A stretch of 64,000 nucleotides of DNA, taken from NCBI GenBank assembly GCA_963920635.1, contig OY987302.1, forward strand, positions 38,443,500 through 38,507,499. Reading direction: 5' to 3'. The position numbers were made by a program, and so were the translations under genes. Under the pieces are notes generated by a model. It searched no databases, was not told the DNA's origin, and worked only from the letters and a program-made list of their open reading frames with translations. This document shows positions 30,740 through 42,072 of this stretch, piece by piece. Within the stretch, counting starts at the first letter, position 1, and each line of letters opens with the position of its first letter. This DNA comes from Pseudeuparius sepicola. Its lineage: Eukaryota > Arthropoda > Insecta > Coleoptera > Anthribidae.

Positions 30740-33310
30740 TAATTTATACACATTAATTTCTCATTAGGTACAAGAATTTTTTTAAAATTTTTCTTCTCCC
30801 GAATGTATCCTTCATCTATCTGTAATAATTTTAATGTTTCCTCTGAGTCTTGGATATTCATTTTCTTATAGATTTCCCTTTTTTGGTATTTTCCTTTCTG
30901 CCTTATTTGTACTTCTGGCAACTATTATCCCATGGATAATGTCCTAAGTTGATTCAACCACAAATAGGATTTTTATTTTCCCACTTTTTCTTATAGCTGC
31001 CATACATATGGCTTGGTTTCTCAGAGGAACTGCTATGCCCTTTTGAAGGTACACTTCCATTCCTGTCAAGTTTGGTATTCCATTTCTAGGCTGACTATCC
31101 TCAAAACGATGAACACACTTTTGGGTTTGTACTTGTTCCTGTCTTACTTTCATACTTTCCAAAATTATCTCCTTTTCTTGAGTTTTCTCGATCCTCTCTT
31201 CCTACTATCCTTTTCGCTTAGCTTCTCTACTTTCTGGGAATCTCGAGCTTCCTTGGATGTTGTTAACTTTACCTCCCTGTCCACCTGGCTTTTGTTAATT
31301 TTTGTGTAGTGTTCAGAACAATTGCCCATGGTCTGAACACTAGCATTCTTGATCTCGGGCAAAGACTGCGGCCCTTGATAGGCTAGCTAACTCTATCCCC
31401 AACGTTTTACTTGGCTTTTTCTAATCGCATTAATTAATTCACTAATTTCTTTTTTCAAGTCCCGAATTTCATTGTATAAAATATCACTTAGAACACTTTA
31501 TTTTTCTCAGTCGACCACATAGTCACTAGAAATGATACATTTTCTTTTCTTTTTATGACACTAGCGCTTGTACTTTGATGGTTTTCCCCAATTAACAAAA
31601 TTTCCTCTTCTAGCATGTAGATAATTCCGTTTTCTGTAATCAACTTTTACTCCATATTTATTAAAAAAATCTAACCCTAACAAAAATATCTGCATTAAAT
31701 GTGATTTCATCATCTTCCAGCACAGTAGCTTTGTGTACTAAACCTTGTACCAGTTTTATTATATTAATTGTAAATTATTTTCTAAAATTATTGACCCCTC
31801 GGAAAACTCTGGTTTTACTAAAGATACTAAAGATATCACTGCTCTTGAACTCTACATGGTTTATGCTACATTTCTCGGATAGACTCCCTTTCTGAAACTG
31901 ACTTGCCGGTTTATTATCTAGTTTTGAGTTCCTCGTGGTACAGCTGTACTTCGGGGTCTGGAAATAGCTGCTTGATTGTTTAAGACGACTCTGTACCTCG
32001 CAACTGGGTGACGGAAAATTTCCTGTACAATTGCGTTTGAAATGGCCAGGTTGCCTACATTGGTAACAAGTCTCATTATTTCCTGGAGGTGGTTTACCAC
32101 GTGGTTGGCGATATTGCACAATGTGGCCTATTTGCTGGCAACTATAACACGGGTAGCTTCCTTTTTGGGTGCTGTTTTCACTGCACTATTACCTACAAAA
32201 CATACATACATTCCCCTTATACAGGGTGTTTCATTAATATGGTAAAAAAATGAAACTGGGAGTAGAGGGGATCAAAATATGACGATTGAGCGCAACATCG
32301 CTTATACAAATGTTGATGGTTAAAAAGATACAGGGCGTTCAAAGTTAAAATTTTAGTTGCAAATTTCTTAATAACTTCGACAGTTTTTATGATATCGGCT
32401 TAAAAATTGGTACATTGGGGTTTTTTAGGACGGCAAACAAGAATATTTTATCAGTTTTAATGTAGTCCCTAGAGGGCGCCACTTACTCCCTTAAAAAAAG
32501 TTGTGCGTACTTTTAAATAATTCTAAGGGAGTAAGAGGCGTCCTCTAGGGACTACATTAAAACTGATAAAATATGCTTGTTTGCCGTCCTAAAAAACCAT
32601 AATGTACCAATTTTTAAGCCGATATCATAAAAACTGTCGAAGTTATTAAGAAATTTGTAAAATTTTAACTTTGAACACCCTGTATCTTTTTAACCATCGA
32701 CATTTGTATGAGCGATGTTGCGCTCAATCGTCATATTTTGGTCCCCTCTACTCCCAGTTTCATTTTTTTTTACCATATTAATGAAACACCCTGTATATTC
32801 TGGCGGGCAAACCATTCTCTGGATGGATTCCTCCCTTTCCGCGTAATATAGTGCTTCCGCCATGTTTGTGGGTCGACACTACCTATTGTTTAATAGGCAC
32901 TAAAATCCCAATACAAAGTACATAGTAACATCCATATTCAGTTTTTCCTTTCAAACGTGATTCTTTGTCAGATCATTTACGAAAGTTACCGTCCTATTGC
33001 TTAGAATATTAAGTCACGTTAAAAACTGTCGGCAACTGTCTCTGTATCTCTTGTCTTGTCATCACTAAACATTTTTACCGCTGTTCCTGGTATATGCTTC
33101 CGCTCAAACTGATTTCGTAAAATAGCCTTATGGTTACGCAAGTCGGGCTATGCTTGTTTTTTATCTTTTTGTTTAGCACTACCTCTTAATTTTCGTCTAG
33201 CTCCCACTACCTTTTGTCCTTCAGACCAACCTGCTAATAGCGCCGTTTCTTCTATTATAAATTCCTCAATTTTGTCTCCCCCATCATAGATTGGTACGGT
33301 TTATATTTTG
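30740..33310 (-). pseudogene. Ty3/gypsy-like gag-protease-pol remnant (minus strand), interrupted
   Basis: Read from high to low coordinate: a capsid-like start near 33300 (TVPIYDGGDKIEEFI, LLAGWSEGQKVVGARRKLRG), then a stop; two nucleocapsid knuckles at about 32150-32060 (CYSCQQIGHIVQY with the last Cys lost, then intact CYQCRQPGHFKRNC); a protease-end motif near 31680-31620 (FFNKYGVKVDY); and a spacer with KGIAVPLRNQ near 31050. The RT core is absent. Numerous stops and a fold-back insertion at 32222-32793 break it. It is a different lineage from the intact element at 17494-28304. Confidence 0.75.
32222..32793. mobile_element. Fold-back element inserted in the gag remnant
   Basis: CAGGGTGTTTCATTAATATGG at the left is mirrored by CCATATTAATGAAACACCCTG at the right, with TA outside (32220-32221, 32794-32795). 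The arms are about 270 bp, near-perfect, centred near 32505 (CTTACTCCCTTA / TAAGGGAGTAAG). It splits the nucleocapsid region from the capsid region of the gypsy remnant, so it is younger. Subterminal text parallels the 2673-4154 fold-back (for example GGGCGCCACTT). Confidence 0.92.
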
Positions 33311-33879
33311 CGCTTGCCCCTTCCTCTACATTATCTCGTTCGTTTGGCATTTTTCAAAAATTGTAAAAATATTTCATCCCCCAAAAAACTTATATTCCAG
33401 TTTTCAGATGGAATTTTTCTTCACCTTAAAATTTTTCCTAGCACTATTTTTCCCAACAACCCTTCTGTTTTTTAATTCTTCACAGTTTCCACAAAAAAAA
33501 CATTATCACCAGTTAACATTTATTTAACATTACTTTCGAATGTTTTTCTTTCATTTAAACTGTTTGACCATGAACATATGACATTTGAATTTTCACCCGC
33601 GTCACAAATTTTAGCCACGAAACTTAAATATCATTTTTTTGTTTATACTCCCTTGCTATCGACAAAGTACCGCCCTGTAGGTACCCATCAAATGTGAACT
33701 GCTCAGTCAGAAATTTCTTTGCCCTGCCTGAAGTTTCTGTCTGGCTATGGCCCTGCAACCACCCCGTTTTTATATTAATGTTAAAAATGCACACACTGAC
33801 AAATACTTGTTTGGAGAGGGTTTCAAATAAGAAACAGTCTACATGACTTCTGGGTTCATTCTGAATATTAATAGAATTT

Positions 33880-34045
33880 GGGTCACCTTGCAATAAGGTG
33901 TTATGCAATAGATGATATGACGATAATGCAATAACAGCTATTGCAAATAGACTGACAACTTTCTTAATATAAATATGTTTTATTCTTTCGATGCTAAAAC
34001 TTAATATTATAACTGACCTAATTTTATACAATGGAATTAATAACT
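33880..34045 (-). repeat. Possible LTR end (U3-R-U5) of the gypsy-like remnant
   Basis: On the minus strand TATAAAATTAGG (about 34030) is followed by AATAAAAC and then TTATTGCA AGGTGACCC near 33890, an arrangement like TATA box, poly(A) signal, LTR end and primer-binding site, lying directly upstream of the gag remnant. The LTR's 5' boundary is not resolved. A 135-codon open frame across this stretch (34031-33624) has one hydrophobic segment but no recognisable domain and is probably chance. Confidence 0.35.
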
Positions 34046-34396
34046 AATATATGTCTTTTCACATACACTGTGGTACTCCTTGAAAATTCTTTTAAAAATT
34101 TGCGAAATGTCGATATACTTACACTGTTGTTTTTTTTATACCATTAATCCCTAATATTACCATCTTGCATCACAGTCTGAATTACCAAGCAGGATAATCA
34201 ATAGTCAATACCAACCTTAAGTTCAACCAAATTTAATGTTGCATCTAGGTTTTTCTACACATTCCACAAAAGAAAGATTTTGCTTTTTTGATTTATAAAA
34301 AATGATTATCCTTTTGCTTCCTAACGTAAACCAAAGTTTTATTGTGTCACTTTGCTGTGTAGCTGCAACAGTTTGTATTAATAGTTTAATTTTTAG

Positions 34397-34786
34397 GGCT
34401 TCGACATGAAAATAGACTCGGGGAAGGAACTTGCAAAATCCTTAGATGAAGCGGTGAAGCCAGAAAATCCCTATCTAAACACCATGTTACGAATTCTAGC
34501 AACACGGTGCATGTTGCAAGCTGTATATTTTCCAAGTGGGACGCTTCAAAAAGAAGAATTTTTTCATTACGGATTGGCTGTGCCACTGTATACACATTTT
34601 ACGTCACCCATAAGGAGATATGCTGACATAATTGTTCACAGACTTCTTGCAGTTTCTTGTGCGGCTGATTCAACTTATCCCGACTTATTAGACAAGCAGA
34701 AATCAGCAGAGTTGTGCAAAAATTTAAATTACAGGAATCGTATGGCGCAATATGCTGGAAGAGCATCAGTGGCATTTAACACACAT
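34397..34786 (+). CDS. DIS3: DIS3 sixth visible exon (RNB domain, 3' half)
   Basis: 130 codons, phase 0, after a TTAATTTTTAG acceptor and before GTAAGT (34787). Encodes NPYLNTMLRILATRCMLQAVY, HYGLAVPLYTHFTSPIRRYAD and IVHRLLAV, the highly conserved end of the RNB catalytic domain, including the S-P-I-R-R-Y motif, then AQYAGRASVAFNTH. Confidence 0.96.
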
Positions 34787-35290
34787 GTAAGTGATACTTA
34801 TTACTACAATCAGTTTTCGATCCAAAGCCAATGTTACTCTAGTTTGTGGGTTTTAGAAATGGTAAAAATTGAAAATCCAGATTGTATCCATATTATTGAC
34901 CAAGGAAACCTCATTTAATGTAATTATTTATTAAATTATAAATTGTTTCTTTTGTATATATTTTTTAAATATGCTGTTTAAATTCTGTAGTTTCCCAGAT
35001 GTTAATATAATTAACGAAGTAGTGCCAGTATTCCAATAGAAGTTTTACTGATCTTAATACCCACAAACTAGAGTAGCACCTTATTATTGCAACATTTTGC
35101 AAGTATATGTATATTACAACTCTTGACAATGAAAGGAAATATCTATCATGGCTTTGTATATGCGTTTAGGCATATAGTTTCCACTCTAGTTATTGTGACA
35201 GTCTTTATGTTACTCCAAAATTTACCTTTGAACCTTGAGTCTGTAAAAATGTGGTTGGCTTGTGTTGACCCAGTTTTCTGTTCTGAATAA
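34787..35290 (+). other. DIS3 intron 6 start, no element recognised
   Basis: AT-rich, no gene or repeat recognised. Confidence 0.5.
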
Positions 35291-35292
35291 AA

Positions 35293-35895
35293 GAAATATA
35301 TATACTGGGTACAGACCGTATATATACGGTCTAGGCTGTATCTATATGGCCTAAATGGTGCAGACCATATGTAAATGACATGGCATTTCATATGCGGACT
35401 AGACCGTTAACATACGGACTATTGACATTCATACTGTATGTGCAATCGTAGTGAATTATACCCTTCTTTTTTATATAGGCCCATTAAAGAAGAATATGCC
35501 TTCTTTTTAGTATGTATTTTGCAGAAAAAATCTAGGGTACATTATACTAAATAATTACCTTTTTTCCTTCAAAATACTACGTACCAGCAAGAAGTAATAT
35601 CCTTCATTGATGGGCCTATATAAAAAAGAAAGGGTAATTCAGAAATGGCGGACGGGTCGAAACCGCCCTGAAAACATTGCACATACATTCTGTCTTTGTT
35701 TAAATCTCCTTGTGATATACGGTCTAGTTGCAGATAGACAGTATATAATAGGACTAGTCCTTTTGCAAACCGACTAGACCGTTTGTTGACGGACAAGCTT
35801 CTTATACATATGGACTAATATCTTCAGTCCGTTTACATATGGACTAGTCCTTTTGTATACGGCCTGTTTTACATATACGGTCTGTAACATATACA
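35293..35895. mobile_element. Element with two clusters of palindromic TATACGGTCTAG-type motifs
   Basis: Clusters at about 35305-35420 and 35710-35890 repeat degenerate forms of CATATGGACTAGTCC, TATACGGTCT and ACTAGACCGT, in both orientations (for example AGACCGTATATATACGGTCT at 35315, GGACTAGTCC at 35752 and 35842). Between them an inverted pair (CCTTCTTTTTTATATAGGCCC near 35462 and GGGCCTATATAAAAAAGAAAGG near 35610) encloses about 100 bp. No coding sequence. It has the look of a non-autonomous DNA transposon with subterminal transposase-binding repeats, but I cannot assign a superfamily or exact ends. Confidence 0.5.
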
Positions 35896-35899
35896 TACC

Positions 35900-36310
35900 T
35901 CTACCATGTATTCTTTGCGTCAAATTATAAGGATTTTTTTAAATAAAATTTTTGGCTCCAAGGCCTCCCTGGCGAGATTGGGCCCCTTAAAAAATAAATT
36001 ATTGGGTAACCCCAATAACAGTTATCCTCTAATGTATTTTTTAATTTTGCTATTGATGTTATTATCTTTACCGCGAGGGAACAAATTTTTAAATATCCCC
36101 TTAGGGGGCCCAGAGTGGGAGTACTTTTGAAGTAGATAATCTTGAATTAACTCGATCTTTTCCCTACTGAATACATTTTTTCGAAAACGTTTGGGTTTTT
36201 TTATATTCCAACAAGGGTACCTTTTCTTCGCAAAAATATTTTATGGATCTGTAATGCATATTAAAATTTAAAAATTCATCATCGGCAAATAGTTTCGAGG
36301 TTATGAATAT
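35900..36310. other. Intron tract, nothing assigned
   Basis: Contains mirrored phrases GGGCCCCTTAAAAA (about 35980) and TCCCCTTAGGGGGCCC (about 36096), possibly an old inverted repeat. No gene. Confidence 0.4.
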
Positions 36311-36317
36311 CGCGGGA

Positions 36318-36595
36318 ATGCAGATGGTGTCTAGAGGATGCGGAGACCCCACACCATCTGGTCACAGTGTGCCCTGTGCTCGACAGGGTAAGGTTTGAGT
36401 CCTTCGGCTCAGTCAGACAGGGCGGGAGGATGTGTATGGTGTCAGGATGAGGGAATTGCGGGCCTTCATTAAGAAGGCCGGCATGCTAGCCTCTTTGTGA
36501 TATTGGCTGTGGGAGCACAATGAGCCCTCAGAGGCCTACGTGCCAGGCCAATTTGAGGCAGCCACCCCTGTCCTAAATAATAATAATAATAATTC
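36318..36595 (+). mobile_element. tRNA-derived SINE with (AAT)n tail
   Basis: The head shows an anticodon-arm fold, CCCTG-TGCTCGA-CAGGG at 36372-36388. A T-arm fold follows, AAGG-TTTGAGT-CCTT at 36390-36404, containing a good RNA polymerase III box B (GGTTTGAGTCC). A weak box A-like TGGTCACAGTG starts about 36360. A GC-richer unrelated body follows and the element ends in TAATAATAATAATAA at about 36578-36593. It is non-coding and would depend on a LINE for movement. The element limits at the 5' side are uncertain; a 10-bp hairpin (CAGATGGTGT / ACACCATCTG) lies there. Confidence 0.6.
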
Positions 36596-36599
36596 TTAC

Positions 36600-39500
36600 T
36601 CCCACAATACTCCAAACTAGGAGTACCCCAGAAGCTACTGAATGCTTTCGCGGGGAGATAGATAGAAGGGATCTACTCCAGAGTTCTCTTAAAAGTTAGG
36701 TAAATCTCAATCAAAACCTGCCATATTTGTCATAATTATGATTGGCATTTCCAATGTTCAAGTTAGTTGCTTTTCATTAATTCAAAATTTAAAATTTTAA
36801 TTTTTCCAGACAACTTATGGGTGTAACTTTGATCAGTACAGAAATTTGAGCTGGCAGAAGGTTTTGATCCCCAAAGCATGCCGGTGAGGTTTGTTTTTGA
36901 TTTTTTTAAATCTATAACCGAAAAAGAAAGTTGGAAAGTGCTAAGTGTGTATAGCTGCTTTTTCGTTTTTATTTAGGTGGGTTTGGATCCTTTGGTGACC
37001 TGAATTCGTTGCCCCGACAAACTATCTTCCCTCTCAAACCAAAAACACCTTGTAATATTATACAATTTATTACAAAGAAGGTGTACAAGTTATTAAATTG
37101 TTACAAGTTTATGACAACTTACTACTTACATTAAGTGTTAAAATTTAAGGTTAAAAGTTAAGTTTTTTTTTATAAAAACCAATAGAGGTTAATTTTCAAT
37201 GAATTTTTAACAGACAGAATTGAAAACGTCCTGTGATTTTGAAAGTCTCTTGGAATTACTAGCACTTGAGGTTTGAACGAAAGTTTATACTTGCGATTGG
37301 GACGAACTGGCCTTAGCGGGTGGCTTGCACTAGGCGCTTGTGGTGACTAGCACAGAGTAGAGCCAATCTCAGGGTTTTTGGTGCAGATGTTGCCATACCG
37401 TTTCAGTGCCTAGCTCAGCAGCGTACTGGTCGACTGTAGGTGTCCTTTTGCTGTCCACAGTGTCCACGTCTCCGTGTCAATGGTGTACATATATAACAAA
37501 CACAACAAGAGTAGCAGTTAGTCCAAGAATGCTAATATTTGTGATATTAAATGCTTAGAGTTACACAATGGTTTATAAAGTTTACAAAATTCAAATTAAA
37601 CTATAACTACTTATATTATGATTTTGTAAAATTCAGCTGAATTTAAACTTGCAATAACTTGCTAGTTGTTTAACCTTGGTTGAAGTTAGATTTGGAATTA
37701 TTCATTGAATTTTGAAAATTATTAACAAAATTATGACTCGAATATTAATATTTTTGTTAAGTTGAGCTCTCTAGAATTAAAGCGAATTTATTGAGAATTT
37801 ATTGAGAAATTATTGACGAATTTATTGAGAAATTATTGACGAATTTGATCAGGTAATATCTCTGCTAGGGGCAAAAATAATGTTCCAAAATATAAAAAAA
37901 GGAAAATCCGTGGTCAGGAGAACGAAGGTCTTAGGTAGCTGTCTTTTTTGTATAGGTACCAAAAAAAATATAACTGTTAAGTTATAAAAAAAAAACAGCC
38001 ACCTCAAGAGAAAATGGCCGCAGGTGAGGTGGTACCAAGTCAAAAAAATTACAATTTACGAAAATATGAAATATATAATAGAAAAAACCACACTCACCTA
38101 GGCGATTTTCCTCGTCTAGTAGGCCTCGCTCCTATTCCTGGTCACCAGAACTCCGATCCTAGATCCTAGTCAGCTTGTGGCTATGTCAAATTGCAATGGC
38201 GACCTCCACCGGACATCCACCGCCGTGAAACAGAAAGGAAAACCAATGTAGTCGCCCCAACTAGGCGCAATAATTAAAATACTTCACCAAAGTATTTAAC
38301 CCCGTATTACCGATCAAATTCGCGAATATTCTAGACCAAAATGCTAAAAGTAAAACGAGAAAAATTCAGAGAAGGGGACTGCCACTGGACAGTGCCTATC
38401 TGTTCTAGAGCGAAATTAGAAAGGGAAGAGGCTTGCGATGCCGTTCCGATTCATTCTATACAGTTGTATGTATGTATTTATGTGCCCCAGTTGTGGCACA
38501 TAAAAAAGTGCAGCCATCGGAATGGAGCTGCCGGAGTCAATTGACGGTCTATTTCAAATGATTCTCTTTACTTGTATATTAAATAATAACAAAACGAATG
38601 CTATTATATTTAAAGCAATTTATCATACTTACTTCTACTTCAATCTGTTCATAAATATCTACACAATAAATTCCACTGTCTGTTTTAACAAATAACGCAA
38701 ACAAATCGATAGTTTTTGCGCGTTGCGCTACCTACCACAGGAGGTCGCTAGTGGTATGCTCGCGAAGTTAAATTCATATATAACTTAAAATAACAACAAT
38801 TTAACAAGAAAATGTAAGCTGTGCCATCCTATAATAGGTGTGCATTCTTAGTTTATGCCTGTCTGGATTGAAATGAAAACGTTGTAACGGGTTTCTTGGA
38901 ATTTATAAAAAAAACGTTACAAATCAAAAATATGACAAAATTGCTATTATACTTAGAAACATTTCTAGTGTCACTGGTTCATGCTCGCCTGGTAGTACAC
39001 TTGCTGATAACACAGCAGTCAACAACCTTTTGGAATCCAGCGCACCGCGCATCACTTTCCTCAGTCTTCCACCAGCCACTAAGTGGAAAGAGGGTCACAA
39101 AAGCTCAAATCTCCGACATTTTGAAGGTGAATAAATATTGTAATGTACTTGCCTTTGCTGGACAATAAAAGTTGTTTGCTGAAATCTCTGACGGGTATCT
39201 ATAATCTGAATGAAATTAAAAATAGCCATAAAGAGTGGAAGCTCATATTAGGAATGAAGGACCAAATTTCGAACAACTTCTGCGAAAAAGTTATTTTGTT
39301 AAAAAGTGGAGCTGAAAACAAATTAGTGAAGTCGTAAATGTGATTATTAGTAGGTTATGGTGAGTGGTGTGTTGTATCGTGAAAGTATAGTGAAAACAAA
39401 TTAGTAAAGTTATAGTGAGTGCTTTTGTACTAGGTAGGTCTTGACATTATTATTCTTTATGCGGGATGATATGGACTACAGGGGAACACCCGCTTAGAAA

Positions 39501-39870
39501 AGTAACATGGCACTGCTATACCTCATGGGAGGTGTGGAAATTTGCAAATTTCTACAGATTTCTAAGAAATTATCTGACGGGATGGCAGAGCTGTAGTAGG
39601 AAGCCATTTTTTCAATAATGAAGGGACTTTGCGACCAGTGGCTCTCAAACTGTCTCTAATTCGGGAAAACTTTTAAAACGCCATAATTTTTTATTATCTG
39701 CACATTAAAGAAATAATTTCATGGGCTTTTGGGGTCGGAACCTACTGCAGTTAAAAAGTTACACCCTGTCTAATAGCAAATTTTGGCAACACCTCTAACA
39801 TTTAAGTCATCAGCGTTTTAGGGGCCACTTTGTAGAAAATTTACTCTACAAAAAACTATTCTAGTGTTTT
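36600..39870. other. DIS3 intron 6 tract, unresolved
   Basis: About 3.3 kb without a gene I can support. The segment 38040-38340 is GC-richer and may be part of an old LTR or exon-like insertion. The end of the tract (39640-39790) has mariner-arm-like phrases (AAAAAGTTACACCCTGT). Short open frames such as 38896-39168 and 39143-39337 carry no recognised domain. Confidence 0.4.
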
Positions 39871-39874
39871 TATT

Positions 39875-42060
39875 TTCACTTTTTCAGTTTAGTATACAAT
39901 AAAGAAGGTCTAAATACCTGAGTATAAATCAAAATTTGGTTTCTAACATTTAGCTTCGAGTCCTTGGCTAACATAGGGAAAAGTTTAAAGATAACTCCTT
40001 TGGCCATTCTTATGCGTGAATCTATGTGGGACTGCCAGGTCAGTCTTTTATCTCCGAGGTGAGCCCTAGATATACTATCTCATCACTCCATTCTACAGGG
40101 AGGTTGTTTAATGTGATTAGTTGTAATACTGGCATAACTCTCTTCTTGCTTATGATGATAGCTTTCGTCTTATGTTCGTTTATTTTAATTTTCCATTTTA
40201 GGAGATACTCGGCAACTAGGTTCATGGCACGCCGCAGAAAAGATTTAATTAACCTGTGAGATGATAAATTTGAGTTACTTTTCTTCGGGATTGTCACAAT
40301 CTGAGACTTTTTCCAGATGGCCGCAAAGTATTTCGTCCATAAAATAGCATTAGTGTAATTTAGGATTGCGATTCGGAATTTTTTAGGAAATAGTTTGATG
40401 GACTTATTCGTAATACCATCGAAATCAGGGGCCTTTCTGGTCTGTAAGAATCTAATGATCTAGCATTCTAGTAAATGTCGTAATTACCTCCACTTCCCAT
40501 TCGGAGTCATCCCTGGGGTTTAAATGTGGTGAAAACTGAGAGACGTACTCCGCCGCAAAGACTTCTGCCTTCTGCTCGGCGTTGAAGACTGAACCGTTCT
40601 GTCCGAGTATTGGTGCTGTCGGTGTCTTTGTAGTTCTCCTTAAGATTTTTAATAATTTTCCAGAAAGAGTTTTCTGTCGATGTCAAAGTTTCCATAGTCT
40701 GTTGCCAATTGTTGTTGTTAAATTCAGAAATACGGATTTTTACCAGTTTCGTGAATCTATTGTATTCCTGATTGTGCCCTGTCTGTTGAGCTAATTTTTT
40801 GACACGTCTTTTTTGATTTATAAGGTTTTTAATTTCATGGGGTAGTCTGGTCGAGTGGTACGTGGCATTTGTGACCGTAGTCGATTCTGTAGGTGCATTG
40901 ATTATGAGGTTTTGTATTGTGTCCGTGTAATCGTCGATGTCACGTTGGTCCGTTACGTATCCAAGTGGCGGAGGATTAAGTAAAAGTATGGTCCCAGTTA
41001 TGAATCTCTTATAGTTTTGGTTTAACCTATCTTTGTTATTATTCTTATTCAGGTTTCTGAAGGTTAAAGTAACCGGGTTAAGGTCACTATTCAAGTCAGT
41101 GTGCATGTCTACCTCGTAGTCATATTCGAAGTTTTTTGCGACAAATAGGTCCAATACACTGGGTTGAACATTCCCGGCGGGGGGAATTGGACTCTCCCAT
41201 TAAGTCTGTCCCTACGAACAATACTGTAAATTCTGCAATTTGGATCTCATGTATCATTTAAGATAGCGCTAGAACGTGAACCTCGTTCTCCCACAGCAAA
41301 TTTTGGAGCTCGTGCTTTTTGTCCTTAACTCTGTTGGCGTTCCACGAAACAAATTTTAATTTATTCTGTGTCTGACCTTTCTCATTATTGTTGTGCGCCA
41401 TTGCAGTTTCACAGCATCGCCGCAAATTTTTGAAGGGCCGGTAAAAGTTCAAGCACGACCGATAAAAGAGACGATTCATGGGGGATTTCGGGGTGAGATT
41501 GATTCATGGTGGATTTAGCTGCCATGGCGGCATGAGAAAAGTTCTGATTCACTCAGCTGGTACCAGTAGAGCCGGTGTTGGTATTTTCGTTGTTGTTATT
41601 TAATTTGGGGTAAAACTTACATCTACTGTAGTTTGCAGGAAGATTTTCGCCACAGTTGGCACATTTACAAGGTGATTCGTAATTATTCTTGCAGGTGAAT
41701 GTATTAAGACGCATTTGCGGCATTTAGGGGTGGCGTGACAATACGTCTGTGTATGCCCAAAACGCTGGCACCTGTGACACTGGGTCACTCTCGGCCGTGT
41801 TCTTTTGGGTTCGAAAGTGACCCAGTTGTCACAGATATCTACTTCATTAAAAATGTTCTTTGAAGCCTGCGTTTTGGGCAGTATAATAAGAAGGTTATCC
41901 TGCGGTACCTGATTCTTGCCTTTAAGCCTAATGATTGATTTAATATTGAAACTTTTTGTACTACATCTTTTCTGGCTAAGTCTAAGCTAAACTCTACCAG
42001 GAAGTTTCTTACAAAAACATGAAGTGACTTCTCATCTGGAGTAGGATGTAGGAGTGAGTA
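39875..42060 (-). pseudogene. Jockey-type LINE remnant (ORF1 and ORF2), internally deleted
   Basis: From high to low coordinate: ORF1 nucleic-acid-binding protein with tandem knuckles near 41788-41700 (CHRCQRFGHTQTYC, then CRKC). Next come ORF2 endonuclease start near 41355 (LKFVSWNANRVKDKKHEL), the linker region at 41154-40600, the RT start near 40430 (GPDFDGITNKSIKLFPKKFR), and RT thumb pieces (LKWKIKINEHKTKAI, IVYLGL, LTWQSHIDSRIRMAKGVIFKL) down to 39880. The RT palm with the catalytic YxDD is deleted between about 40260 and 40300, and frameshifts occur. Non-functional. Confidence 0.85.
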
Positions 42061-42072
42061 GGATAGGTTTGC

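Noticed and set aside
33624..34031. 135-codon minus-strand open frame with a hydrophobic segment, possibly an exon
   Set aside because: It overlaps a TATA/poly(A)/primer-site-like LTR end and leader upstream of the gag remnant and shows no conserved domain.
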